DNA of 7,888 nucleotides from Desulfobacterales bacterium. GTDB lineage: Bacteria; Desulfobacterota; Desulfobacteria; Desulfobacterales; C00003060. Location of the stretch: NCBI GenBank assembly GCA_030668505.1, contig DAOUTV010000061.1:1-7888 (forward strand), in the 5' to 3' direction. The notes under the pieces are model-generated. The model searched no databases. It had not been told where the DNA came from and saw only the letters and a list, made by a program, of their open reading frames with translations. Numbering within the stretch: position 1 is the first letter of the stretch; each line of letters begins with the position of its first letter. The translations under genes and the position numbers were made by a program. Of this stretch, positions 1 to 5,980 are shown piece by piece.

Positions 1-1083
1 GTCGAAGACGTCGCGGTTGGTGATCGTATTCTCCTTGCGGACGGACTGGTCGAACTGAAGGTACAGGAGAAAAAAAGAGATGGGGTTGTCTGTGAGGTTG
101 TGCTAGGTGGTGTTGTCCACTCCCACAAGGGCATCAATCTACCATCGACCAATATTAGAACACCTGCCTTTACAGAGAAGGACCGGGAAGATTTGTTATT
201 TGGATTACAAGAGGGCGTAGATCTCGTGGCTCTGTCTTTTGTTCGCCGTGAGCAGGATTTGGAGCCTTTGCAGGAGATTCTGGATCAGGATCAGAGTCCT
301 CCTTTGTTGATCGCCAAAATAGAAAAAGCCGAGGCAATACAAAGATTGGAAAAAATTTTGGCATACGTGGATGGTGTTATGATTGCCCGGGGGGATTTGG
401 GTGTTGAAACGCCTCTGGAGGACGTGCCGATTATCCAAAAAAGGATTATTCGAAGCGCCCGACAGTCCGGCAAGCCTGTAATCACCGCCACCCAGATGCT
501 CAGGTCCATGGTAAGTAGTCCGCGTCCTACCCGTGCAGAGACCGCGGATGTGGCAAACGCTATTTTGGACGGGACAGACGCTTTGATGCTTTCCGAAGAG
601 ACGGCCATGGGAGCCTATCCGATAGAAGCTGTAAAAGTCCTGGACAGGATCGCCCGCGCCACTGAACCTTATTTAAACGAGGGTGACTTTTTGGATGAAC
701 GGACGTCTGAACTCTTGCCTATGACCCCATCATCGATCAGTCGAGCCGCATGTCAAATGGCTGAGGATCTTGGTGCAGCGGCCATTGTGGCCGGCACGAC
801 CTCAGGGAGTACAGCCCGTTTGGTTGCTCGATTCCGACCTGCATGCCCAGTGGTCGGGTTGACTCCTAAAGTCCTTACCCAACGCCAATTGACGCTGTCT
901 TGGGGCGTGATTCCCGCTCTGGTGGCACCCTTCGCAGACACCGACGAAATGTTCGACCTAGCCGGATTATGGGTCTTAGACAAGGGTCTTGCTCAACAAG
1001 GGGACTGTGTGATCGTTACTGCGGGAGTTCCTGTGGGCGTACCCGGAACCACTAATCTTGTGAAAGTGATAGAGATCAAATAA
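1..1083 (+). CDS. pyk: Pyruvate kinase, C-terminal ~360 residues (5' end outside window)
   Basis: Catalyses phosphoenolpyruvate + ADP to pyruvate + ATP, the last step of glycolysis, in the cytoplasm. The frame is open from base 1, so the GTG at 100 is internal and not the start. By comparison with the usual 470-480 residues, about 110-120 N-terminal residues are missing. Visible in window numbering: the end of the B domain (residues 1-50, 'GGVVHSHKGINLP'); the active-site signature IAKIEKAEA with the catalytic Lys at about 106 and a metal-binding Glu at 108; RGDLGVE with the second metal ligand Asp at 132; TATQMLRSM followed by PRPTRAETADVANA; and the C-terminal domain ending in GVPGTTNLVKV. 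The catalytic residues seen are all intact. The stop TAA is at 1081-1083. The next gene converges on it, so nothing here suggests an operon downstream. Confidence 0.98.
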   Translation, partial: VEDVAVGDRILLADGLVELKVQEKKRDGVVCEVVLGGVVHSHKGINLPSTNIRTPAFTEKDREDLLFGLQEGVDLVALSFVRREQDLEPLQEILDQDQSPPLLIAKIEKAEAIQRLEKILAYVDGVMIARGDLGVETPLEDVPIIQKRIIRSARQSGKPVITATQMLRSMVSSPRPTRAETADVANAILDGTDALMLSEETAMGAYPIEAVKVLDRIARATEPYLNEGDFLDERTSELLPMTPSSISRAACQMAEDLGAAAIVAGTTSGSTARLVARFRPACPVVGLTPKVLTQRQLTLSWGVIPALVAPFADTDEMFDLAGLWVLDKGLAQQGDCVIVTAGVPVGVPGTTNLVKVIEIK

Positions 1084-1104
1084 AGGGCAGCCAAAAAGCT
1101 CCTA

Positions 1105-1142
1105 GATATTGGGGACGTAGAGAGATATTGGGGGCGTACGAA
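1105..1142. repeat. Two imperfect 19-bp tandem units carrying a TTGGGG(A/G)CGTA motif
   Basis: Units 1105-1123 and 1124-1142 both begin GATATTGGGG and continue (A/G)CGTA. They lie 22 bp past the pyk stop. The TTGGGGACG core also occurs at the left end of the copy B element (5318 onward) and in the radical SAM 3' end (5298 onward), so these look like remnants of one REP-like family. That link is inference. Confidence 0.5.
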
Positions 1143-1154
1143 CAAGAAACGGGC

Positions 1155-1215
1155 AGGGTCAGGTCTTCATTCTTGATAGATTTTAGTGGAAAGCGAAGAA
1201 TGAATACTTGTCCCT
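1155..1215. repeat. 61-bp palindromic REP-like element, copy 1
   Basis: Starts AGGGTCAGGTCTTCATTCTT and ends with the imperfect inverse, GAAGAATGAATACTTGTCCCT read on the plus strand from 1195. A near-identical element lies at 3139-3199 in the same orientation. The middle GATTTTAGTGGA is shared. It sits between convergent pyk and the HEAT lipoprotein gene and is followed on the plus strand by a T-rich run (1217-1235), so it could fold and help end pyk transcription. Gene-end position and inverted ends resemble REP sequences mobilised by RAYT (Y1) transposases; no such transposase is in the window. Confidence 0.7.
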
Positions 1216-1237
1216 ACTATTTTGATTATTTTTTGGA

Positions 1238-2632
1238 CTACTTTTTTCCCCTATTTTCTCCCCACCTAACTACGCTTGGCAAGGCATGGACAGTATGTCC
1301 ATTCCGATGGGCCCATTGCACTCCCGACCTAGCCAAGTCTTCGTTGCCGCAGGTGACGAAAACGTTAGCGATGTCGATAGTGCCATATCTTTCCAAGGCC
1401 AACATAAGAAAAAATATATCGTCTGGATTTCCACCTCTAATGATTGATTTGTAACTATTTGCTGTAGATAAAAGGCGTCTATCCATGGCACCAACGAAGT
1501 AATTTAGATTGTTGACGGCATTTCTCGCTTGAGGAGTACCGATGATCTCCAGAACCCTAGCTATTTTCCATTGATCTTCCGAACTCGAATCCTGCAAAGC
1601 AACAATCAGAGGGTCAACAGCCAGCCCTCCTATAGCACCGAGTGCTTCTGCAGCCTCCCAGTAGACATTCTCATCCTTATTTTTCAGAGCGTCAATCAGT
1701 GGTGGGACAGCTTGGGAATCTTGGATTTTTCCAAGTGATTCTACTGCTTTTAAACGAACATCCTTGTGCGTGTCTCCCAAAGCCTTGATGAGAGGTTCAA
1801 CTGCGCGTGTGTCTTTGATTTTTCCGAGTGACACTACAGCGTTAAAGCGAACATCCCACATTTTACTGTCTAGATCACGAATCAGCTGATGAAAAGTCAA
1901 AGTTTTAATTCTGTTCTTTGCATTAGTTGTAAATACACTATGTTGATGATCACGCATAAACATCTCATATGATACAATTGTGTCAATTTGTTTTGCCACC
2001 TCCCAATCTAAAGCTTCGATTTTAGATTTAGCACTACCAGTAAAGTCGCTTTCAGGATACCTGTCTATAAAAGCAGTATACGATTGAACAGTGTCGATGC
2101 TCTTTGCATCCTCCCAATCCAAGGTTTCAATTATAGATTTAGCATCACTAGTAAAGTCGCTTTCAGGATGCTTGCCTATAAAATCAGTATACGATTGAAC
2201 AGTGTTGGTGCGTTTTGCCTCTTCCCAATCCAAAACCTCAATTTTAGATTTAGCAATATGAGTAAAGTCGCTTTCAGGATGCCAGTTTATAAAATCAGTA
2301 TATGAGTGAACTGTGTTGATGCGTTTTGCATCCTCCCAATCCAAGGTTTCAATTATAGATTTAGCATCACTAGTAAAGTCGCTTTCAGGATGCTTGCCTA
2401 TAAAATCAGTATACGATCGAACTGTGTTGGTGCGATTTGCCTCCTCCCAATCTAAAACCTCGATTTTAGATTTAGCACTATGAATAAAGTCGCTTTCAGG
2501 ATACATGTCTATAAAATCAGTATACGATTGAACAGTGTTGATGCTTTTTGCCTCTTCCCAATCCCTTGTTGTTGCACACCCTGCTAATAGAACAGCCAGG
2601 AATAAAGATAACATCATCTTTTGATATATCAT
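1238..2632 (-). CDS. Outer-membrane lipoprotein with six 37-residue repeats and HEAT-like repeats
   Basis: Predicted lipoprotein of 464 residues. Residues 1-19 are a signal with hydrophobic core and lipobox LAGC (Cys19). Residue +2 is Ala, not Asp, so outer-membrane sorting is expected. Residues 24-245 are six tandem 37-residue units of the form DWExAK..(N/D)T..SYxxFI...PESDF...AKxxIExL, each likely a helical hairpin of the TPR/BamD-like kind. Residues 250-376 are HEAT-like repeats (AVxSLGKIxDxxAVxPLIxAL). Residues 385-464 form a conserved-looking end with CGNEDLA and WAHRNGH, which I do not recognise as a named domain. The start at 2632 has AAGGA 8 nt upstream (complement of 2641-2645). Alpha-solenoid repeats suggest a binding scaffold in the periplasm or at the outer membrane; the partner is unknown. 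The gene is convergent with pyk. The last repeat is degenerate (Q-H-S instead of P-E-S). Confidence 0.9.
   Translation of the reverse strand: MIYQKMMLSLFLAVLLAGCATTRDWEEAKSINTVQSYTDFIDMYPESDFIHSAKSKIEVLDWEEANRTNTVRSYTDFIGKHPESDFTSDAKSIIETLDWEDAKRINTVHSYTDFINWHPESDFTHIAKSKIEVLDWEEAKRTNTVQSYTDFIGKHPESDFTSDAKSIIETLDWEDAKSIDTVQSYTAFIDRYPESDFTGSAKSKIEALDWEVAKQIDTIVSYEMFMRDHQHSVFTTNAKNRIKTLTFHQLIRDLDSKMWDVRFNAVVSLGKIKDTRAVEPLIKALGDTHKDVRLKAVESLGKIQDSQAVPPLIDALKNKDENVYWEAAEALGAIGGLAVDPLIVALQDSSSEDQWKIARVLEIIGTPQARNAVNNLNYFVGAMDRRLLSTANSYKSIIRGGNPDDIFFLMLALERYGTIDIANVFVTCGNEDLARSGVQWAHRNGHTVHALPSVVRWGENRGKK
1898..2563 (-). repeat. Six 111-bp coding tandem repeats with a 222-bp higher-order period
   Basis: Units on the minus strand are 2563-2453, 2452-2342, 2341-2231, 2230-2120, 2119-2009 and 2008-1898. 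Units 2 (2342-2452) and 4 (2120-2230) differ at only about five positions by eye. Units 1, 3 and 5 resemble each other more than their neighbours. The pattern indicates recent duplication of a two-unit block, with unit 6 the oldest or most diverged. The array encodes residues 24-245 of the lipoprotein. Confidence 0.9.
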
Positions 2633-2679
2633 CCGAATTATCCTTCACCGACTTTGTTGTAGTTACACGCTCAAGTAAT

Positions 2680-2826
2680 TAGAAGTCATTTCTAAACCCC
2701 ATCAATCACCCGATGGCTGTGTTGAAGGCATCTTAAAAATGCTCACATACTACCCGTATATGCTGATTTATCATCGGCCCCCGCCTTTGCTCTCGAACGT
2801 GATCTGAGGCTTTGAAATGGCTTCTA
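2680..2826 (-). mobile_element. 147-bp MITE-like element, copy 1 (inverted relative to 6052-6198)
   Basis: Ends in 17-bp inverted repeats: TAGAAGTCATTTCTAAA at 2680-2696 and the complement of TAGAAGCCATTTCAAAG at 2810-2826 (3 mismatches between arms). Read on the minus strand it aligns along its whole length with 6052-6198, and both copies are exactly 147 bp. An inner stem CCGATG/CATCGG is kept in both. The outermost TA at each end could be a TA target duplication, as for Tc1/mariner- or IS630-type MITEs; this is inference. The element ends 47 bp before the lipoprotein ATG and so lies within its presumed 5' untranslated region. Confidence 0.85.
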
Positions 2827-2937
2827 CGATTTCGTCAAAGCAAAAGTCTTCATACTATTGGCAACTGTACATAAGCAATCCCAGTTTTGATGAAATTACA
2901 TCGATAACAAATAGAGCAAAATTTTCAAGTTACTATT

Positions 2938-2966
2938 ATAATAACATATTTTACCGTTAGAGTCAA
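2938..2966 (-). promoter_or_regulatory. Sigma-70-type promoter candidate for the HEAT lipoprotein gene
   Basis: On the minus strand TTGACT (2966-2961) and TATTAT (2943-2938) are separated by exactly 17 bp in an AT-rich segment. Transcription would start near 2931 and give an untranslated leader of about 300 nt that contains the whole 147-bp element. Seen by eye only. Confidence 0.5.
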
Positions 2967-3138
2967 TGTCCCAGAATAGAGACTTTTATTATTCATCTCA
3001 ACTTGACACCGGCCATAGATTACTGTTATTAATGAAAAAGTGGTATTCAGGTATGCTCAGAGCTGGGTCCCAAGCGTCAATTTGGGAGCCAAAGGGAGGC
3101 CAAAGGGTACGTCAGATTATAAGTTTCGGACAACAGGA

Positions 3139-3199
3139 AGGGTCAGGTCTTCATTCTTGACGGATTTTAGTGGAGAGTGAAGAATGAAGACCCGACCTT
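3139..3199. repeat. 61-bp palindromic REP-like element, copy 2
   Basis: Starts AGGGTCAGGTCTTCATTCTT and ends in GAAGAATGAAGACCCGACC. The right arm read in reverse (GGTCGGGTCTTCATTCTTCA) matches the left arm at all but two of 20 positions, so this is the better preserved palindrome of the pair with 1155-1215. It ends 54 bp upstream of the Lys-rich peptide gene. Confidence 0.75.
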
Positions 3200-3252
3200 A
3201 CTAGGTTTCCTGCAGTCCGGCACAATTCACTTTCAAACAAGGAGAAACAGAT

Positions 3253-3357
3253 ATGGGTGATAAGGGGAAAAAAGACAAAGGCAAAAGGGAGCAACAGAAA
3301 AAGGACCAGCTTAATCCAAAGGAAAAACGAAAATCGAAAAAAGAAAAGAAGAAATAA
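3253..3357 (+). CDS. 34-residue lysine-rich peptide (MGDKGKKDK type)
   Basis: ATG at 3253 is preceded by AAGGAG (3239-3244) with 8 nt spacing, an excellent ribosome site; stop TAA at 3355-3357. Of 34 residues about half are Lys or Arg, with scattered Glu/Asp and a central LNPKEKRK; there are no hydrophobic segments. It is too short and skewed for a fold call. I recall similar 'MGDKGKKDKGK...KEKKK' hypothetical proteins in other bacterial genomes, which supports a real gene, but no function is known to me. A nucleic-acid-binding or ribosome-associated role would fit the charge, as pure inference. It stands alone between repeats, and its promoter may lie within or just after the 3139-3199 element. 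Confidence 0.65.
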   Translation: MGDKGKKDKGKREQQKKDQLNPKEKRKSKKEKKK

Positions 3358-3379
3358 ATGCCCAGGGGGCTAGTACTAT

Positions 3380-3807
3380 GGGGCCGCTGGTGAAAGGTTG
3401 ACGTATTTGGCCAGTGGTGATGTATGACTACTCATGCCACGAAACTCACGCATAGATGTCCGGGGCGGCTTTGCAGCACACTATTATGGCCGCATGGATG
3501 GTCTTGTGGATAGGATTCGAGATAGTGCCCATCCACGAATTGTAAAAACTCAATGGGCACAAGCGTAAGTTTCCAATTCAGAAATGAGTAATTTTCTGCA
3601 AGGTCAAGGAAAACAAGGGGTTGCGCGGAGGCGTACCGAGGTACGTCGCACAAGCAATCCCGCAGTTTGACGCAGAGATTGCGGAAAAAGGCCATTTATG
3701 GATGGAAACGAGATAACATATTCGGTTCTAAGCATGGCCTGGGGAATCAGAAAGGAATTCCTTGAGGACTGCATCAACCTGTTTTCAACCTTTCACCAGC
3801 GTCCCCC
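3380..3807 (+). mobile_element. MITE-like element copy A, interrupted by a 184-bp insertion
   Basis: The left end (3380-3401, GGGGCCGCTGGTGAAAGG...) and the right end (3785-3806, ...CCTTTCACCAGCGTCCCC) are inverted repeats matching at 21 of 22 positions. Without the insertion at 3525-3715 the element is about 237 bp and matches copy B (5320-5550) almost base for base, apart from an extra TGG at 3507-3509. It contains a GCGGC...GGCCGC hairpin core and no transposase gene. The right end is followed by CAATTG, also seen after copy B. Confidence 0.85.
3525..3715. mobile_element. 184-bp nested insertion with 7-bp target duplication CGAGATA
   Basis: Comparison with copy B shows an uninterrupted ATTCGAGATAACATATTC there (5452-5469), while copy A has CGAGATA at 3518-3524 and again at 3709-3715 with 184 bp between. 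The insert starts GTGCCCATCCA and ends TGGATGGAAA, giving a short subterminal inverted repeat CCATCCA/TGGATGG (3529-3535, 3699-3705). Inside are hairpins GTGCCCAT/ATGGGCAC (3525-3532, 3553-3560), CGTAC/GTACG (3632-3645) and GCAATC/GATTGC (3654-3682). No credible protein is encoded. Confidence 0.8.
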
Positions 3808-3951
3808 AATTGTTAATACAATACAAACTGCGCTAACTGCGGGGTTTGAGGGTTAGGCCAATGAATAGGAATTACGACAATCCATGCATAAAAACAGCAG
3901 TGAGCAAAAGCAGGAGACAAGTAACTCCGCAGCCATGAGCGAATATATGCT

Positions 3952-5367
3952 ATGCGACTATATCTGATCAATCCCTGCAACCCGCTTGTCAGCATCGTCA
4001 AAGTCAGAGAGAACCGCTGGAACCGCTACCGCGTTTGGAAGCCGCTCAGCCTGATGGTTCTTGCGGGCCTGACCCCGCCGGAGTGGGAAATCTCGATCGT
4101 TGACGAGAACTTCGGCGCGCCGGACTATCCGTCGATGCCTCTGCCGGACCTGGTGGGCATCACTGCTTTCACCTCGCAGGCGAACCGGGCCTATGAAGTG
4201 GCCTCTCACTTCCGTCGCCTCGGAGTGCCTGTCGTCATGGGCGGCATCCACGCCACCATGTGCCTGGACGAAGTCATGGAGCGGGTGGACTCCGTCGTCA
4301 CGGGGGAAGCCGAAGGTGTCTGGTTGCAGGTGCTGGAGGACGCTCGGCACGGCTGCCTGAAACGCCGGTATGACGGAGGGCTCGCCGAGATAAGCGATAT
4401 CCCAGCCGCTCGTCATGATTTGTTGGCTACAGGATATGCCTTCGGAGCCATTCAGACCACGCGCGGCTGTCCCTTGAACTGTAGCTTCTGCAGTGTGACA
4501 GCGTTCAACGGGGCCCACTACCGGATGCGATCCATTGGGGACGTCGTTCGGGAATTTCGGCTGATCCGCGAGAAACGCGTTCTGGTGGTGGACGACAACC
4601 TCGTGGGCACGCGTTCTGAACATATCGCCCGCGCCAAGGACCTGTTTCGCGCCATGGTACAGGCGAAACTGAAAAAAGCATGGGTCGCCCAAGCCACGAT
4701 CAACTTCGCTGATGACGAGGAGCTCCTGGCGTTGGCCGCGAAGGCGGGCTGCCGGGGCATCTTCATCGGCTTCGAGTCGCCGACGCCGAAGGGGCTTCGG
4801 GAACTCAGCAAGAAGTTCAATTTTCTGAAGGGCCGGGACTTTCGGGCCTCTGTGCGGCGCATCCAACGGCACAGAATCCTGGTCGTGGGTTCCTTTATCA
4901 TCGGTTTGGACGTAGATGAACCGGGCATCGGAAAACGCATCGCTGAGGCAGCCAGCCAGTACGGCGTGGACAATCTCAACGCGCTGTTTCTGACGCCCTT
5001 GCCCGGCACGCGCCTGTGGGACCAGATGAAAGCAGAGGGCCGCATCGCTCTCGATACGTTCCCGGAAGACTGGAAATACTACACGCTGACCTTCCCGGTA
5101 GCCCGGTATAAGCATCTGTCTCTGGATGGTATCCGTGACGAGATGCTCTCCTGCGACCGGACTTTCTATTCTATGCCGCGCATTCTACGCCGGGTTTGGG
5201 GCAACCTGTGGGGTCGCCGCCAGCCGCTGATCAGTCTGGTGGGCAATCTCTCATACAGGAAAAATTCTCAGCTGAGTTGTAAAGCATGTGTGAACCTTTG
5301 GGGACGCTGGGGAACCCTTGGGGACGCTGGTGAAAGGTTGACGTATTTGGCCAGTGGTGATGTATGA
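3952..5367 (+). CDS. B12-binding domain radical SAM protein
   Basis: 471 residues. The N-terminal third resembles a cobalamin-binding (B12-binding-like) domain: INPCNP, GLTPPEWEISIVDEN, GITAFTS, GGIHATM (residues 97-102), VTGEAE. The classic cobalamin DxHxxG motif is not seen, so B12 binding is uncertain. The radical SAM core has TTRGCPLNCSFC with CX3CX2C cysteines C173, C177 and C180 for the 4Fe-4S cluster, then VVDDN, GFESPTP (about 273-279), GSFIIGLD and LPGTRLW (about 350-356), ending in the family-like FPEDWKYYTLTFPVARY and GNLSYRKN. The substrate is not predictable. Only this ATG is available: an upstream in-frame TAA lies at 3922-3924. The ribosome site is weak. The gene is visibly richer in G+C than its neighbours. 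It is bracketed by direct copies of one element, and residues 457-471 are encoded by copy B, so the native C-terminus appears replaced or extended. Likely acquired; function probably intact because the core is complete. Confidence 0.93.
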   Translation: MRLYLINPCNPLVSIVKVRENRWNRYRVWKPLSLMVLAGLTPPEWEISIVDENFGAPDYPSMPLPDLVGITAFTSQANRAYEVASHFRRLGVPVVMGGIHATMCLDEVMERVDSVVTGEAEGVWLQVLEDARHGCLKRRYDGGLAEISDIPAARHDLLATGYAFGAIQTTRGCPLNCSFCSVTAFNGAHYRMRSIGDVVREFRLIREKRVLVVDDNLVGTRSEHIARAKDLFRAMVQAKLKKAWVAQATINFADDEELLALAAKAGCRGIFIGFESPTPKGLRELSKKFNFLKGRDFRASVRRIQRHRILVVGSFIIGLDVDEPGIGKRIAEAASQYGVDNLNALFLTPLPGTRLWDQMKAEGRIALDTFPEDWKYYTLTFPVARYKHLSLDGIRDEMLSCDRTFYSMPRILRRVWGNLWGRRQPLISLVGNLSYRKNSQLSCKACVNLWGRWGTLGDAGERLTYLASGDV

Positions 5368-5550
5368 CTACTCATGCCACGAAACTCACGCATAGATGTC
5401 AGGGGCGGCCTTACAGCACATTATTATGGCCGCATGGATGGTCTTGATAGGATTCGAGATAACATATTCGGTTCCAAGCATGGCATGGGGAATCAGAAAG
5501 GAATTCCTTGAGGACTGCATCAACCTGTTTTCAACCTTTCCCCAGCCCCC
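5320..5550 (+). mobile_element. MITE-like element copy B, overlapping the radical SAM 3' end
   Basis: Left end GGGGACGCTGGTGAAAGG (from 5320), right end TCAACCTTTCCCCAGC (5531-5546) lacking the GT of copy A. Same orientation as copy A, uninterrupted, 231 bp. A second GGGGACGCTGG lies 20 bp upstream (5300-5310), a partial tandem duplication of the end. CCCCCAATTG follows at 5546-5555 and again at 5580-5589, as after copy A (3803-3812). A hairpin core GCGGCC/GGCCGC is present (about 5404-5435). The element supplies the last 15 codons and stop of the radical SAM gene. A 69-codon open frame (5396-5605) lies within and beyond it; see findings. Confidence 0.85.
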
Positions 5551-5745
5551 AATTGCCCCCCAGGAGGGATATAGAATGTCCCCCAATTGTCTTCCGAGTT
5601 GTTGATGAATAATAGGCCGTTTCCCATAAGAGAAACGGCCTATCAACAGCTTCCCGAAGCTAAACACTGGGTATTGACTATATTGGCAGCACACGTCTGA
5701 GTTCATATGACAAAAGCAGTATCAACGAGGTCCGGCTATGGGCCA
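5368..5745. other. 378-bp stretch without a called gene
   Basis: 5368-5550 is the body of element copy B. 5551-5600 holds element-end debris (CAATTGCCCCCC, then GTCCCCCAATTG). 5612-5643 is a perfect 12-bp stem hairpin. 5644-5745 shows nothing I can name. Open frames on both strands across this region run through the repeat and are not called as genes. Confidence 0.6.
5612..5643 (-). terminator. Perfect 12-bp stem hairpin, possible terminator
   Basis: ATAGGCCGTTTC (5612-5623) and GAAACGGCCTAT (5632-5643) pair without mismatch around an 8-nt loop. It lies 102 bp past the stop of the leftward TPR fragment and 244 bp past the radical SAM stop. Neither side has a proper U-run (minus side reads ATTATTCATC), so a factor-independent terminator is uncertain; it could also be an RNA-stability hairpin or a repeat remnant. 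Confidence 0.35.
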
Positions 5746-5979
5746 CTATTTCAACGGCTTCGAGCTTAAGAGTTCGATGGTCTTTATATATTCTTTCGCG
5801 GCATCGTTGAGTTCCCCCTTTGCTTCGTGGGCATTTCCTAGGGCATAGTGTAACGCGTGGTTGTTGGGAGATTTGAGCAAGAGTGCTTGGAGTTCCTCCA
5901 TGATCCCTTCTTGGTCGCCTTTTGCCAGCCGTAACCTTGCATATGCAATTTTCGCATCAAGCAAAATGCTTGGGGTCAA
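5746..5979 (-). CDS. Short TPR protein, probably an N-terminally truncated remnant
   Basis: 77 residues if started at TTG 5979-5977; the open frame runs only to an in-frame TAA at 6006-6004. Residues about 7-38 (LDAKIAYARLRLAKGDQEGIMEEL...) and 39-70 (NNHALHYALGNAHEAKGELNDAAKEYIKTIEL) are two consecutive tetratricopeptide units with the expected small/aromatic pattern (A-x-x-G-N/D-A, Y at the helix B end). No ATG or GTG start and no credible ribosome site exist, and two TPRs without a cap are unusually few. I read it as the 3' end of a larger TPR gene whose front was lost. TPRs mediate protein-protein contacts; the partner cannot be guessed. It is divergent from the MltC-like gene and borders the inverted repeat at 5981-6023, a plausible break point. 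Confidence 0.5.
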   Translation of the reverse strand: MTPSILLDAKIAYARLRLAKGDQEGIMEELQALLLKSPNNHALHYALGNAHEAKGELNDAAKEYIKTIELLSSKPLK

Positions 5980-5980
5980 A

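Larger units (their letters stand above)
2633..3252. other. 620-bp gene-free stretch upstream of two divergent genes
   Basis: Lies between the starts of the leftward lipoprotein gene and the rightward Lys-rich peptide gene. It holds a 147-bp inverted-repeat element (2680-2826), an AT-rich segment with a leftward promoter candidate (2938-2966), a small TCCCAA/TTGGGA hairpin (3068-3087) and a 61-bp palindromic element (3139-3199). An open frame at 2966-3160 has no convincing ribosome site and ends inside the palindromic element, so I do not call it. Nothing recognisable is seen in 2967-3067. Confidence 0.7.
3358..3951. other. 594-bp gene-free stretch, mostly copy A of a MITE-like element
   Basis: 3380-3807 is element copy A with its nested insertion. 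The remaining 3808-3951 is the leader of the radical SAM gene: it begins CAATTGTTAATACAAT, shows no strong -35/-10 pair, and contains an AGGAG at 3912-3916 too far (35 nt) from the ATG at 3952 to serve it. A 10-codon open frame (ATG 3935, stop 3965-3967) overlaps the radical SAM start. Confidence 0.6.

Noticed and set aside
100..102. GTG as start of pyruvate kinase
   Set aside because: Upstream codons 1-99 encode recognisable pyruvate kinase B-domain sequence in the same frame.
1898..2563. CRISPR array
   Set aside because: The 111-bp repeats are continuous, coding in one frame and without unique spacers.
2966..3160. 64-codon plus-strand frame
   Set aside because: Starts at the -35 of the leftward promoter candidate, lacks a ribosome site and ends inside a palindromic element.
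3432..3695. 87-codon minus-strand frame
   Set aside because: It crosses the border between copy A and its nested insertion, so it is a chimera of two repeats with no ribosome site.
3958..5115. Long open frame (385 codons) on the minus strand inside the radical SAM gene
   Set aside because: It is a shadow produced by GC-rich codon use; the plus-strand protein has complete radical SAM motifs and the antisense product is rich in Arg, His and Gln with no recognisable domain.
5386..5706. 106-codon minus-strand frame across copy B
   Set aside because: Runs antisense through the repeat and the hairpin at 5612-5643; changes between copies A and B in this frame include several non-silent ones, and no domain is visible.
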